From: Planctomycetota bacterium
GTDB lineage: Bacteria > Planctomycetota > UBA8108 > UBA1146
NCBI GenBank assembly: GCA_016776905.1
Contig: JADHSM010000004.1
Coordinates: forward strand, 62,001-126,000
Reading direction: 5' to 3'
DNA length: 64,000 nucleotides
The translations under genes and the position numbers were made by a program. The first letter of the stretch is position 1, and each line of letters begins with the position of its first letter. Below, piece by piece: positions 26,365 to 35,568 of the stretch. The notes beneath the pieces are model-generated. The model saw only the letters and a program-made list of their open reading frames with translations. It did not search any database and was not told the origin of the DNA.

Positions 26365-27180
26365 ATGTTTAGAATCCAAAGATTATCGCAGCTTTGTATC
26401 TGTGGGATGTGTTTGCTACTTCTCGGTCTCGTGGGTTGCCAAGCAGGAGGAGCCGGAACTGTTCGCCTTCGTGCAGAGAACTGGAACCCCACTCCAGGAG
26501 GATCGATACAGGCTTCTGATTTAGGATCTATTGGCGATATCATAGATTTGGAATCAGACCTTGGACTTGGTGAAGAAAAAGGCCTGTGGGTTTATGGAGT
26601 TGAGGCCGACTTAGGTATTGGAACTCTCGAGTTAACCAACATCGAATTCTCAACTCTCGGTTCACGTGTCGTTTCCTCTGCCATCGACTTTGGAGGTTCC
26701 AGTTTCGAAGCGGGTACTATCGGTACCAACTTTGAGGTGGAAGTGACAAAGGTTCGTAATAAGGGCTCACTCTTTGGGTTTGGACCTGTGGGTTTGAAGT
26801 ACCTTTGGGGACTCGACAATCTCATTGTCGATACCACTCTCAGTGGAGCCTTAGTAGGAGGCGGTGGACAAGCTTCTGTCTCTCGAACTCTCGACGAGTG
26901 GATACCGACGATTGGAGTCGGGGCCTACTCAAGTATTCCGATTGGAAATGACTGGAGCTTCGAACTCGATGCGGAAATCGCAGGCCTTTGGGTCAGTGTC
27001 GGTGATATCGATGGCACCTACCAAGGAACGACTCTTCGTGCCGGCATTCGCCAGGGATCAGGGATCCTCCTCGGTGTGGGTCATAGATCTCTCATACTCG
27101 ATATCAAGGATGATGGCAGTGGCACAGGTGCTGACTTTGACCTTGGAGGCACATTTCTATTCTTAGAGTGGGCCATTTGA
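26365..27180 (+). CDS. Outer-membrane beta-barrel-like lipoprotein
   Basis: A 271-residue protein. The signal sequence ends LLLLGLVGC, a good lipobox with Cys25. The rest is rich in alternating hydrophobic strands and Gly, for example LWVYGVEADLGIGTLELTNI, SLFGFGPVGLKYLWGL and IPTIGVGAYSSIPIG, and it closes with GGTFLFLEWAI, compatible with an 8-stranded barrel. No family was recognised with certainty. The start was chosen at 26365 because upstream in-frame codons lie inside tRNA-Leu and AAAGAGG precedes this ATG. It is followed by a strong terminator. Confidence 0.8.
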   Translation: MFRIQRLSQLCICGMCLLLLGLVGCQAGGAGTVRLRAENWNPTPGGSIQASDLGSIGDIIDLESDLGLGEEKGLWVYGVEADLGIGTLELTNIEFSTLGSRVVSSAIDFGGSSFEAGTIGTNFEVEVTKVRNKGSLFGFGPVGLKYLWGLDNLIVDTTLSGALVGGGGQASVSRTLDEWIPTIGVGAYSSIPIGNDWSFELDAEIAGLWVSVGDIDGTYQGTTLRAGIRQGSGILLGVGHRSLILDIKDDGSGTGADFDLGGTFLFLEWAI

Positions 27181-27195
27181 TGCGCTGTTCGGTTT

Positions 27196-27236
27196 AAAAA
27201 AAAAGGAAGTGTCCCAGTGGGACACTTCCTTTTTTT
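27196..27236. terminator. Bidirectional intrinsic terminator
   Basis: An 11-bp perfect stem, GGAAGTGTCCC with GGGACACTTCC, closes an AGT loop and is flanked by an A-run on one side and a T-run on the other. It lies between convergent genes. Confidence 0.96.
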
Positions 27237-27252
27237 AATTTGTGATCCTGTT

Positions 27253-29013
27253 TTAGGGACAACTGTTCGGTGACAGACAGTCGAGTCCATCCGGAGTGGG
27301 GTCCTGACCGCATGATTGTGCACCAGGAGCAGGGATTTCGGTCCCCGAAGAGAACAGGAACGACAACAGGAATATGGCGTCACCGATATCCAGTGCACCA
27401 TCATCATTGCAGTCGCTGGCGTCGAAACAACTCGGTGGAGCATTGCCACTGAAGAGCGCTCCAAGGAGTGAGACGGCATCACTGATGTCTACGGTCGAGT
27501 CTAGGTTACTATCTGCTCTGCGGAAGAGTGGGCTCTCACAGGCGTCTAGCACCCCATTACCATCTATATCTCCACCTTGGGTGAGGATTTCGATCAGGTC
27601 CCAAGTTCCATTGAGGTCACAGTCTTCCACTGTTCCAAGGAAGACCTGTTCCAGTCCTTCCAAATCGATACTGTCCACGTCTCCATCTTGATCGAGATCA
27701 TGAATGGCACAGGGAGAATCGGCGTCAAAGCTACCCGGGGCATCACCCGTCCAGCATGCTGAGAAACCATTCAAGTCACTCTCGTCGATGAAGTTATTTC
27801 CATCCGTGTCATATTCGGCGCGACCGAGAGAGTCTAAAAATGCGACGACCTTGTCTTGCTCACCTTTTGTGAGGTTGTTCCAAGCCTGTGAGGAAGCAAA
27901 TGCTTCTCCGAAGTGCCAGTTGACAGAATCGTTCACACCCTGGTAAAGGGTTTGAACCAAAACTCTTCCGTCGTGCAGTAACTGGCCACGAATGCGTAAT
28001 CCCCAGAGTGGTGGAGTTTTCATTTCGACCTCGAGCGCATCGCCTTGAGCGATGCCGTCTCCGAGGGCACCCATATCGTGCAAAAGAAAATCGCTGTAAG
28101 GCTTGAGATCTATTCCCGTCAACCCCGGCTCAGCGGAAACACCTGTAGTGAACTGGGGGTGGTGACAATCGGCACAGCCAATGTCGTTGAAGATCGTTTC
28201 CCCAGCCATCCCGGAACGGGGAGTTTGTGGGGCGGGAGCCAGAAACTTTTGAAAGTCCGTAATCCTATCGAGGTAGGGGACTCCATTGTCCATCGGCTCT
28301 TCAGGATCTGCGACGGAGTCGCATAACGGGAGAAGCGTGGTATCTCCATTGGGTGCGTTTTCCAGAGGGAGAATACTATTGGTGATGCCCATCTCCATGA
28401 GTGTGGCGTCTCCGCTGAAAGACATCAGTGTTGCCAACTGTGCTTTCCAGCCAAAGCGGCCCACCGTCAATGGAGCCGTTGGATCTTCCAGTACCGGTAC
28501 CCAATGAACGGTTCCACCCGAGGCTTGAAGTGCTTCGATGTCGGCATTGTCGATCGCCTCTACGAGTCCTGCTCCGAGAATAGATGGTGTGATTCTGTCG
28601 GCGATGATGGTGGCGGTCGCTGGAACCACTTCGAGGCATTCTGTCGAAATGGCGTTGGCCTGGAGTAAAGAGCCTCCCTCAGCATCCATAGGATCGAAGG
28701 GTGCTCCTTTATCTGCTGTACCAAAGCGGGTGACTGTAATCGGGCTGGTTCCACCGATGGGCACGGCATGACACGACGCACAAGAGTCCTGATTGAAGCC
28801 AGGGCCGAGACCTTCCGGCTCACTGAAGGAGCGCAGGAACTGCGTCTTCCCTAACAGAAAGCGTTCCAGTTGAGATGCGTTCAAAGTATTGAGAGGGTCT
28901 CCTGCTTTCGGCTGAGGGACCACCTGGGCCTCTAGGGAGAGCCCCCATACGGTCCCCATCAACAGAACAAGAATGAAATGAATCGCCGTCCATCGACATC
29001 TGGATTGCTGCAT
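27253..29013 (-). CDS. Di-heme oxidoreductase (DHOR, COG3488-like) with C-terminal dockerin-like module
   Basis: A 586-residue exported cytochrome. A signal peptide of about 29 residues is followed by two c-type heme sites, CASCH (Cys78, Cys81, His82) and CADCH (Cys280, Cys283, His284). The spacing and context (GPGFNQDSCASCHAVP; GETIFNDIGCADCHHPQF; KTPPLWGLRIRGQLLHDGR) match the putative di-heme peroxidase/oxidoreductase family related to MauG and cytochrome c peroxidases. After about residue 400 come calcium-like loops (DTDGNNFIDESD, DLDQDGDVDSID, DIDGNGVLD) and the paired dockerin-like module with Cys tail ending NSCP. It acts outside the inner membrane; substrate unknown. GGGAAG precedes the ATG. 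Confidence 0.9.
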   Translation of the reverse strand: MQQSRCRWTAIHFILVLLMGTVWGLSLEAQVVPQPKAGDPLNTLNASQLERFLLGKTQFLRSFSEPEGLGPGFNQDSCASCHAVPIGGTSPITVTRFGTADKGAPFDPMDAEGGSLLQANAISTECLEVVPATATIIADRITPSILGAGLVEAIDNADIEALQASGGTVHWVPVLEDPTAPLTVGRFGWKAQLATLMSFSGDATLMEMGITNSILPLENAPNGDTTLLPLCDSVADPEEPMDNGVPYLDRITDFQKFLAPAPQTPRSGMAGETIFNDIGCADCHHPQFTTGVSAEPGLTGIDLKPYSDFLLHDMGALGDGIAQGDALEVEMKTPPLWGLRIRGQLLHDGRVLVQTLYQGVNDSVNWHFGEAFASSQAWNNLTKGEQDKVVAFLDSLGRAEYDTDGNNFIDESDLNGFSACWTGDAPGSFDADSPCAIHDLDQDGDVDSIDLEGLEQVFLGTVEDCDLNGTWDLIEILTQGGDIDGNGVLDACESPLFRRADSNLDSTVDISDAVSLLGALFSGNAPPSCFDASDCNDDGALDIGDAIFLLSFLFSSGTEIPAPGAQSCGQDPTPDGLDCLSPNSCP

Positions 29014-29191
29014 GAAATCTTCCCTTTCTTCTCCCCAAAGTAGAGAATCCCAACCGGTTTACCGGATTTGAAACGGCTCTATTTTGTAAATGTCCCGTCA
29101 TCCCGTCTGAGGGGATGAAGTTTCATAATGCCCGGTGTTTTCCCCAACCCGGCAGTTCACTCATACTTCCCGCACAATAAAACACTCGATA

Positions 29192-29231
29192 AAAATCGGG
29201 GTACTCCCAACATGCTTGTTGGACGTACCCC
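29192..29231 (-). terminator. Intrinsic terminator of the VCBS gene
   Basis: GGGGTAC pairs with GTACCCC, and inside a small internal loop CCAACA pairs with TGTTGG around TGCT. Read on the minus strand the stem is followed by GATTTTT, the expected T-run for the gene ending at 29316. Confidence 0.8.
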
Positions 29232-29240
29232 GAGTCGATC

Positions 29241-29287
29241 TTCCGACCTCTCCGGAACTCTTTAAAGAGTTTACAGAGAGGTCGGAA
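29241..29287. repeat. Long interrupted inverted repeat
   Basis: TTCCGACCTCTC (29241-29252) pairs perfectly with GAGAGGTCGGAA (29276-29287). Between them sits a perfect 16-bp palindrome, AACTCTTTAAAGAGTT (29256-29271), separated by CGG and TACA. Confidence 0.85.
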
Positions 29288-29290
29288 TCA

Positions 29291-29307
29291 TCCTGTCGTC
29301 AGACAGG
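29291..29307. repeat. Short hairpin
   Basis: TCCTGTC-GTCA-GACAGGA forms a 7-bp stem close to the stop of the VCBS gene. Confidence 0.7.
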
Positions 29308-29315
29308 AATATGGA

Positions 29316-31886
29316 TCATGGACAACCGGTGGTGCAATCAAGACCGTCTGTTGTCGGATCCTCTCCACAGTTGATCGGCTCTGGGAGAACGCCTCCTCCA
29401 AAGAGGAAACTCAAGGCAGCAACAGCGTCTGCAATGTCAAGATTACCGTCGTCATTGGCGTCGGCAGCGTCTTGGCAACTCACAGGAGTGCTGTTGAAAA
29501 GTAGTTGTAAGATATTCACAGGGTCACTGATGTCCCTGCTTCCGTCGAGGTTGGTGTCACCTCTCTGGAACTGGGTTCCACCGGTTCCTGCACAAGCTGC
29601 GATCTCTACCGTAAAGTCATCGATACCCGCCTCACAGAGTGAGTTATTGGGGGCATCCGTGGCAGTAAATCGAACCATGGTGTTGACGGAAGGAGTCACG
29701 ATACTGCTGACCGGGAACTCGAAGCTCTGCCATGTCGCGTTCGTTCCGAGCGCTCCACCTACCACGAGAGCGGTGTTCCAAGTGACACCTCCGTCGTTGG
29801 AAACAGAGACTACGAAATCATCCAACTGAGTGGGGTCGGTCTCGATATTCGCGTACCAGAGATTGAATCGGATGACGGCGTTGGTTCCGGCAAGATTCAT
29901 ACTGGGACTGATCAGGTGGGTAGGACCCCCGTCGATGTCGGCGGCACCCGCGGTTCCTCCGACCGCACCATTACCGGTGATCCAGCACAGGTTTCCGCTG
30001 GCTGAATTTTCGGGTTGGGAAGGTGTGGCACCACTCGAGGTTCCGATTGGATTGACCAGTTCCCATGCACCCGCGGTCAAACTGACATCACTACTGACGG
30101 TCCAGCCGTCGGCCAGGCCTGATTCGAAGTCATTGATATCCAAGGTGAGATTATCAGCCACAGTCAGTGTCGTCGTGGCCGATGTCTCTGTGACTCCATT
30201 GGTGAGGGAGGCAGAGGCGAACCATGCAATACTGGAACTGGCACTGTTTCCGTCGAGGATGCCTTCGAATGTCGAATTTCCCAATGCCATCATGGGAGTC
30301 TCGACAAAAGCAGCTCCATCAGCGGAGGTGTGAAGGACGACAGTGGCTTGATCAAGAATGCCACCCCCGAAGGCTTCAACGAGGACATTGACCTCGACCG
30401 TGTCGGTACAAGGCACCTGACCCGGATTCGTTTGCGGAAGGGTCATATTCAGACCAATCGGCGCTTCGTTCATGAAGATCTGAGTGCCGGTGCAGGTTCC
30501 GATGACCATATCTTTCCAACCGTCACCATTGATGTCAAAGACCGCGACATCGTGAACACCATTGGGTCTCCACAATCCGCCGTCATTCTCCTGACGAAGA
30601 GTCACATTCGGGGCATTCCCCAGATTGTGGTAGATGTGCATTCGACGATTACAACCGGCAATGTCGACGTCGACATCAGTGATGATCACGTCATTCCAAC
30701 CATCGTTATCGAGGTCTGCAATGATCGAGTTTCCACCGAAACCGTCGTCTCCCGTAGCTCCGGTTCCACCCGCAAAGTCGTAGAGGAACCTGTTAAAGTT
30801 TGCCAAGCCGTTGGCATCGTTTCCTGAGTTGAGGAGGAAAGAGTCGGCGGCGTCATCAGTGACGACGACGTCGTTCGCACCGTCATTGTTGAGATCACCA
30901 ATGGTGACATGGTACGGAGCCATGCTGGGGAAACTCTCTTTGTGGGCACTGAATGAGCCCACGTTACCAGGTGTATTGTAAGCCACTCCGACGTATTGCG
31001 GAGGGTTCAAGGCCGTATCCTTGACGATGTCGAGGATGTTGTCCCCGTTCATGTCAACGATCGCAGAAGCCATTCCGAACGCGGATTGCTGGAAAGGGAA
31101 GGGGCTACCACCCACGACAATGTTTCCAGAAAAGACGATCGCTGTTCCATCTGTGAAGAAACCTGTGCCGTCGTTGAGAAGCAGGCGATCATTGAAATCG
31201 AGGGTTTGAGCACCGCCGCTGTCATAATCACCGATGTAAATGTCCACGTCCCCATCGCCATCGATATCTCCGACATCAACGGAGCAGAAACGAGGTGCAT
31301 GGGGAGTTCCGTTGGGGGCATTGCCCTCAAACTGTTCCATACGTGCATCTTCGTGTAAGAAGCCGCCCCAGTTCCCGTTGACCAAACCCAAGTTCATGTA
31401 GATTCTTGGGTAAGAGATATGCTTGGGTTGACCATCAGCGAGGGTGACAGCAGTGACGAAGTCGAGCCAACCGTCATTGTTAAAGTCGCCGAGCATGACG
31501 TCGCGGTCATTGGTCGGGGTTAAGAATCCGTTATCTCCGGCGACGTCGGATGCACTGGCATATTCCGCCGTACGATCCACGAGTGTTCCACCTTCATTCA
31601 TGAACAGAACGTTGGTTCTGAATGCCTGGATTCCTCCAGAGGTGAAGGGTTGCTTTCTGACACAGATTAAATCGATGTCTCCATCGTTATCGATATCTCC
31701 CCAGATGTAATCTTTCTCGGCAGTATCCGAGATGGACACATCTGCAGAAGCTGTGATGCGAGAAGCGGTTTCATCCGTAAATTGAACCCAGTCTGGCTGG
31801 GCGAAAACATCTGTCGACACGAAGAAGACAGAGACAACCAAGAGTACGCAGACTCCGGCGATGGAGGTAAATGGCTTTTGGCGCAT
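29316..31886 (-). CDS. Secreted FG-GAP/VCBS-repeat protein with jelly-roll domain and C-terminal dockerin-like module
   Basis: An 856-residue exported protein with a signal peptide ending near STDVFAQ. Residues about 50-480 carry a series of FG-GAP/VCBS repeats with calcium-type loops (DIDNDGDIDLICV, DFNNDGWLDFV, DIDGDGDVDIYIGDYD, DLNNDGANDVVVTDD, DINGDGWKDMVIG), probably a beta-propeller. Around 590-770 a jelly-roll/MAM-like domain is suggested by DFESGLADGWTVSSD, HLISPSMNLAG and SVSNDGGVTWNTALV. The C-terminus is the paired dockerin-like module (FQRGDTNLDGSRDISD; DANDDGNLDIADAVAALSF) with tail ending CTTGCP. It is probably a surface adhesin or carbohydrate-binding protein; no enzyme domain seen. 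Confidence 0.87.
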   Translation of the reverse strand: MRQKPFTSIAGVCVLLVVSVFFVSTDVFAQPDWVQFTDETASRITASADVSISDTAEKDYIWGDIDNDGDIDLICVRKQPFTSGGIQAFRTNVLFMNEGGTLVDRTAEYASASDVAGDNGFLTPTNDRDVMLGDFNNDGWLDFVTAVTLADGQPKHISYPRIYMNLGLVNGNWGGFLHEDARMEQFEGNAPNGTPHAPRFCSVDVGDIDGDGDVDIYIGDYDSGGAQTLDFNDRLLLNDGTGFFTDGTAIVFSGNIVVGGSPFPFQQSAFGMASAIVDMNGDNILDIVKDTALNPPQYVGVAYNTPGNVGSFSAHKESFPSMAPYHVTIGDLNNDGANDVVVTDDAADSFLLNSGNDANGLANFNRFLYDFAGGTGATGDDGFGGNSIIADLDNDGWNDVIITDVDVDIAGCNRRMHIYHNLGNAPNVTLRQENDGGLWRPNGVHDVAVFDINGDGWKDMVIGTCTGTQIFMNEAPIGLNMTLPQTNPGQVPCTDTVEVNVLVEAFGGGILDQATVVLHTSADGAAFVETPMMALGNSTFEGILDGNSASSSIAWFASASLTNGVTETSATTTLTVADNLTLDINDFESGLADGWTVSSDVSLTAGAWELVNPIGTSSGATPSQPENSASGNLCWITGNGAVGGTAGAADIDGGPTHLISPSMNLAGTNAVIRFNLWYANIETDPTQLDDFVVSVSNDGGVTWNTALVVGGALGTNATWQSFEFPVSSIVTPSVNTMVRFTATDAPNNSLCEAGIDDFTVEIAACAGTGGTQFQRGDTNLDGSRDISDPVNILQLLFNSTPVSCQDAADANDDGNLDIADAVAALSFLFGGGVLPEPINCGEDPTTDGLDCTTGCP

Positions 31887-32619
31887 TTCGGGGACACTCC
31901 CTTTCCCTAGTCAAAAATGTTCATCTCGCTTTACCGTTTCACCACTCCAGTGAAAAGGTTTCAGACTTTGGGAGTGACCGAATCCCTCAACACAAATAGG
32001 GGACGGATCGGAAGCACCTCGAAGTCTGTCAAGTGTCGATGAACGTGAACCACCCCCCCGGGCAGCTCAATAACCACTGAAATCAGTTCTTCAAATCAAA
32101 AACTAGTTCGGGCGCAAAGTGCACCACGAACCTCATTATAGGGGCCCAGACCCATGTTTGGGACAGGGTAGATCCTAATTAGACCGCCTCCGGCTGACTG
32201 GATTTATGGATTTCAGGGTCGACATTTGAACTCCGTGTGTCGGACCGTCTGGAAATCGATAATTGACAGGTTCGGGTTCGGTATCCATTTCCTGAAATCC
32301 CTCCAAATTTCCTATGTATTCCATAATTTCTATTTCCCTACGTATCCGAAAAAAAATCGCCTTCGGACCGGGTATTTAGGGAATTTCTACCGATTTGAGC
32401 ACCTCGGGAGGCTGATAAGGGGCAGAAGGGCTCTCCGCTGGAAAGAAATATGAAGAAGACCCACTCCATTCGACAGGTATCGATCGTTGACTGACGACGG
32501 TGAAGCGGCGATCCCCAAAGTCCTTGAGTGGGGCTGAATTCCCCGGGGTAAAGGTCCATATCTCTTGGAGATGCTACTCTTCACTGAAGGGACCCGGTTT
32601 ACGCCGGGATTTGAACCAC
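31887..32619. other. Long intergenic region, no convincing gene
   Basis: A 733-bp gap between a minus-strand gene start and a plus-strand gene start. It should contain two divergent promoters. A C-run occurs near 32052. Open frames here (for example 32226-32453) lack ribosome-binding sites and recognisable protein features. No strong hairpin, repeat or RNA gene was seen. Confidence 0.5.
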
Positions 32620-35202
32620 ATGCCCCGATCCAGAAAAAATACTCCGCCCAGATCCAGAGTCAGCGTAGAGGTGCCGTGTACATCGCACCCTGGTGATGCT
32701 GCTCGATCACTCATCGAGGCTGTCTTGAGTCATGGTGAGGGGACATGGGTCCTCCAACCTCGTGACCCTGAGGCACCCTCCATCAGTGTCGAAGTGAAAT
32801 CAGGGTGGCTCGTGGACATCGAGCAACCGGGACGTCGCTCTATCCTTCATCGGGCATTATTGAAATCTCCACTGCTTCGAGACAAAGACATTTCAAGACT
32901 GGAACGACTGGGTCTTGAAAAACAGGCATGTCCTGGTTCTCTCTGTCTCGATGAAGGAATCATAGATCCGGATCTTGCCGGAAATGAGATCCTCAAGGCG
33001 ATGGACTGTGACCTCCTCCTGATTCACGGAGCCGGTGAAGGATCTTGGCACGGCCCTTTATCTCACTCGATAAACTCCGGACTTCGCGAGCGAGTCGAAT
33101 TGGGAATGAATCTTGAACAGGCTTTGCTGAGGAGTGCAAGAGAGCATCAACTGTGGGAGACGATCGTGGACTTGCCTCTCATGAGAGAGGTTGTCTCGGC
33201 AGCCCCTACGGCGATGACATTGTTCGCAGATCCCAGTGCTTCCGCTGAAAAAAAGGCCCTGATCGAGTCTGCGGACGGTCAGAATGATATTGCTGCACTG
33301 ACGACACCACGACCCGATCCATGGAGAGCTCTGGATAGAGTTCTCGAGTTGCTCGATGAAGGTCATCTTCAATTTCAAAGTGCCATGTCTCTGTTTCACC
33401 TTGGTGAGCAGAAGAAAGAGTCTGGAGATTTTACTGCTGCATTGCGTCACTGGAGAAGAGCAGAAGAAAAAGGTCTCGACGATTTTGATCTGGGAGGTCG
33501 AATCGGAGAGCTCTGTGCTGAAACCGGAAGAGTTTCAGAAGGTCTCCAGCGTCTGAGAGTCCATGCTAAAAGATGTACCGAGCAGTTGAGATGGGATGCG
33601 GCAAGAACCGCTTGGACTCATCTCGTTCAATTTGATCCCTCAGATAAAGAAGCGTGTGATCGCGCCATCCAGCTCTGGAAAAAAGAGCCCGCAGAAGATT
33701 TGTCAGAAGGGCTCAAAATGGCCCAGGTCTTGATCGATTCGAAGCAATGGCAAGAAGCCTGCGATCTCCTCGATGGTGTCGGTGCCCGAGTACCTGATGC
33801 CCGAGTATACGAGTTGCATGAGATTGCGGCTCAGGCCTTTGGAGATATAGATTCGGCTTATAAAGCTCGTTGGCGTAGAGCCGAGTGTCTTCGAACGGGA
33901 GCCCGTCCAGAACAAGCCCTCGAACATTATCAATATCTGGAGGATCACAATCCAGGGTCCACAATTCTTCGTGTTCGATTAGCGGAGGCATTGCTTCGCA
34001 ACGGCAACATTGAAGCCGCAGGAGAAATCCTCCAGTCAGAGTTTGTGGACTCGGGACAGCACCGAGGAAATATTGACGAAGAACTGTTCGGTGCTCTGCA
34101 CTCTTGTGAACAGCAACCAGAGGTTCCCGGTATCGTTCGTGAAGTGTTGTTTGTCGAAGCACTTCAGTCGGATTGCATTCCTCGAGCAAGGAACCTCCTC
34201 AGAAAACTGTGTGCTTCGGCGATCAGTCACGCCGACTTCCTTGCGGGGGAGCGCGTCTCACAACGTTGGTTGAATCTTGAGCCTTCCGATATCGAAGTGC
34301 GTTCTGATCTTTTGGAGCTCTATCTTCGAAACGGTAAGGAAGATCGTTACAAAATCCTGCTCGAAGAATCGATGAATCTGGAGATTCTTACTCATGATCA
34401 ACGCCAGAAAATGGCATTAGATCTTTTAGAGTTAGATCCCAGTCATCCGAAAGCCGTCACAAGATTACTCCATGAACCCATTCCTGAAAGTCTGGATCGA
34501 GAAGACCTCTACAGAAGAGCTCTTTTGCGTGCGACTGCGGATGGGAGCACTCTCCCGAAAATGAACGAGTTTGGGCTAAGCGCCTCGCAGGATGGACGCT
34601 GGGATGTCTTGACGGCTTTGTTCAGTGGACACGGAACTTCACTGGAGGACGTCAAGCCGGTCGTCGACAGATTGAAAACACAGCCGAATCTGTTGCAGGA
34701 CCTGCTCAGCGATCTCCTGGAATCGGTGACGTCAGGAGAGGAATTGTCGGAGACTTTGGGCCAACTGAGCTCCACTCCGGAAGCGGTTCCTGCCCGTCAG
34801 CAAAGAGTCGCTGTCGTTCGTTCCGGCGTGACTGGAATCACCGAAAAGTTGAAAAACCTCGGTCAAAGCGTCTCAGACTCGCCGTCACCGCGTGCTGAAG
34901 AAGCTGATTTCTTGGCGGGGGAGACTGTGAATTCGACCCCAGAACCCGCTAAGGCCGCAGCCGGGGTACAATCTTCACTGGATCGATTGAAGGCTATGCG
35001 AGGTGCCTCTGAACCGGTTCGAACGGTCCCTGAGCTGCCTTCTACGCCTGAAAATGAGGATCAGGAACCCTTTTCTGTACGACCTGCTCCACCCCCAGTA
35101 GCCCCCCAGCCCAAGGTTTCCAATGCGATTGCTAGGCTTGGAGCACTCAGAAGTGCAGGGAAGTTAACGAGCGACGTTGACGTGGAACACGAGGATCCCT
35201 AG
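32620..35202 (+). CDS. Large TPR protein with N-terminal DUF4388-like domain
   Basis: About 860 residues, no signal peptide. The first ~130 residues (GTWVLQPRDPEAPSISVEV, then GWLVDIEQPGRRSILHRALL and DISRLERLG) resemble the PATAN/DUF4388 type domain that opens several signalling proteins; this is a tentative call. Residues about 270-660 are helical repeats of TPR type (FHLGEQKKESGDFTAALRHW, AECLRTGARPEQALEHYQYL). The C-terminal 200 residues are low-complexity, Pro/Glu-rich, with two similar short segments (SLDRLKAMRGASEP and AIARLGALRSAGKL). The likely role is a cytosolic scaffold. The start at 32620 is uncertain; a GTG at 32500 adds 40 residues. Confidence 0.75.
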   Translation: MPRSRKNTPPRSRVSVEVPCTSHPGDAARSLIEAVLSHGEGTWVLQPRDPEAPSISVEVKSGWLVDIEQPGRRSILHRALLKSPLLRDKDISRLERLGLEKQACPGSLCLDEGIIDPDLAGNEILKAMDCDLLLIHGAGEGSWHGPLSHSINSGLRERVELGMNLEQALLRSAREHQLWETIVDLPLMREVVSAAPTAMTLFADPSASAEKKALIESADGQNDIAALTTPRPDPWRALDRVLELLDEGHLQFQSAMSLFHLGEQKKESGDFTAALRHWRRAEEKGLDDFDLGGRIGELCAETGRVSEGLQRLRVHAKRCTEQLRWDAARTAWTHLVQFDPSDKEACDRAIQLWKKEPAEDLSEGLKMAQVLIDSKQWQEACDLLDGVGARVPDARVYELHEIAAQAFGDIDSAYKARWRRAECLRTGARPEQALEHYQYLEDHNPGSTILRVRLAEALLRNGNIEAAGEILQSEFVDSGQHRGNIDEELFGALHSCEQQPEVPGIVREVLFVEALQSDCIPRARNLLRKLCASAISHADFLAGERVSQRWLNLEPSDIEVRSDLLELYLRNGKEDRYKILLEESMNLEILTHDQRQKMALDLLELDPSHPKAVTRLLHEPIPESLDREDLYRRALLRATADGSTLPKMNEFGLSASQDGRWDVLTALFSGHGTSLEDVKPVVDRLKTQPNLLQDLLSDLLESVTSGEELSETLGQLSSTPEAVPARQQRVAVVRSGVTGITEKLKNLGQSVSDSPSPRAEEADFLAGETVNSTPEPAKAAAGVQSSLDRLKAMRGASEPVRTVPELPSTPENEDQEPFSVRPAPPPVAPQPKVSNAIARLGALRSAGKLTSDVDVEHEDP

Positions 35203-35228
35203 GATCCTTTACTTGGAATGATTCAAGA

Positions 35229-35302
35229 GGCGGCATCGCCAAGTGGTAAGGCACGGGTTTGCAAAACCCGCATCCCCGGTTCGAATCCGGGTGCCGCCTC
35301 CA
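35229..35302 (+). tRNA. tRNA-Cys (anticodon GCA)
   Basis: GGCGGCA (35229-35235) pairs with TGCCGCC (35292-35298). The anticodon stem CGGGT/ACCCG encloses TTGCAAA, giving GCA. The T arm is CCCGG-TTCGAAT-CCGGG. Discriminator T is usual for tRNA-Cys and is followed by encoded CCA. Confidence 0.97.
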
Positions 35303-35568
35303 TTCCAAATGCGATGAGCAGTTCTTGCTGATCGTGCCTATGTGTTCAGCAACGTCTGGCGCCCTCGGCTGCGAGAGTTTCCCACCCCGTTTTTGTCCGG
35401 TCTACATTCTCTCTGAGAGGTGTGGGCATACGATCTAGGTTTCTCTGACGGTGTTTCACTTTTCTAAAGTCAGAATGACCGAAGACAAGCTCATGCCGGC
35501 AGGATATTGGATATTGCAGGCGTGGATTTGAAGATGCTCTAAGCTCGACTGAGGGAGCGGTCGGAATC

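Larger units (their letters stand above)
29014..29315. other. Intergenic region with three stem-loops
   Basis: A 302-bp gap between two minus-strand genes. It holds no gene but three consecutive inverted repeats at 29198-29231, 29241-29287 and 29291-29307. The remainder (29014-29197) should contain the promoter and leader of the di-heme oxidoreductase gene; no clear promoter was picked out. Confidence 0.7.

Noticed and set aside
29192-29307. CRISPR array or insertion-sequence end
   Set aside because: The three hairpins have different sequences, no regular spacers, and no transposase is nearby.
32226-32453. 75-residue open frame upstream of the TPR gene
   Set aside because: No start signal, basic/aromatic low-information sequence, no neighbour context.
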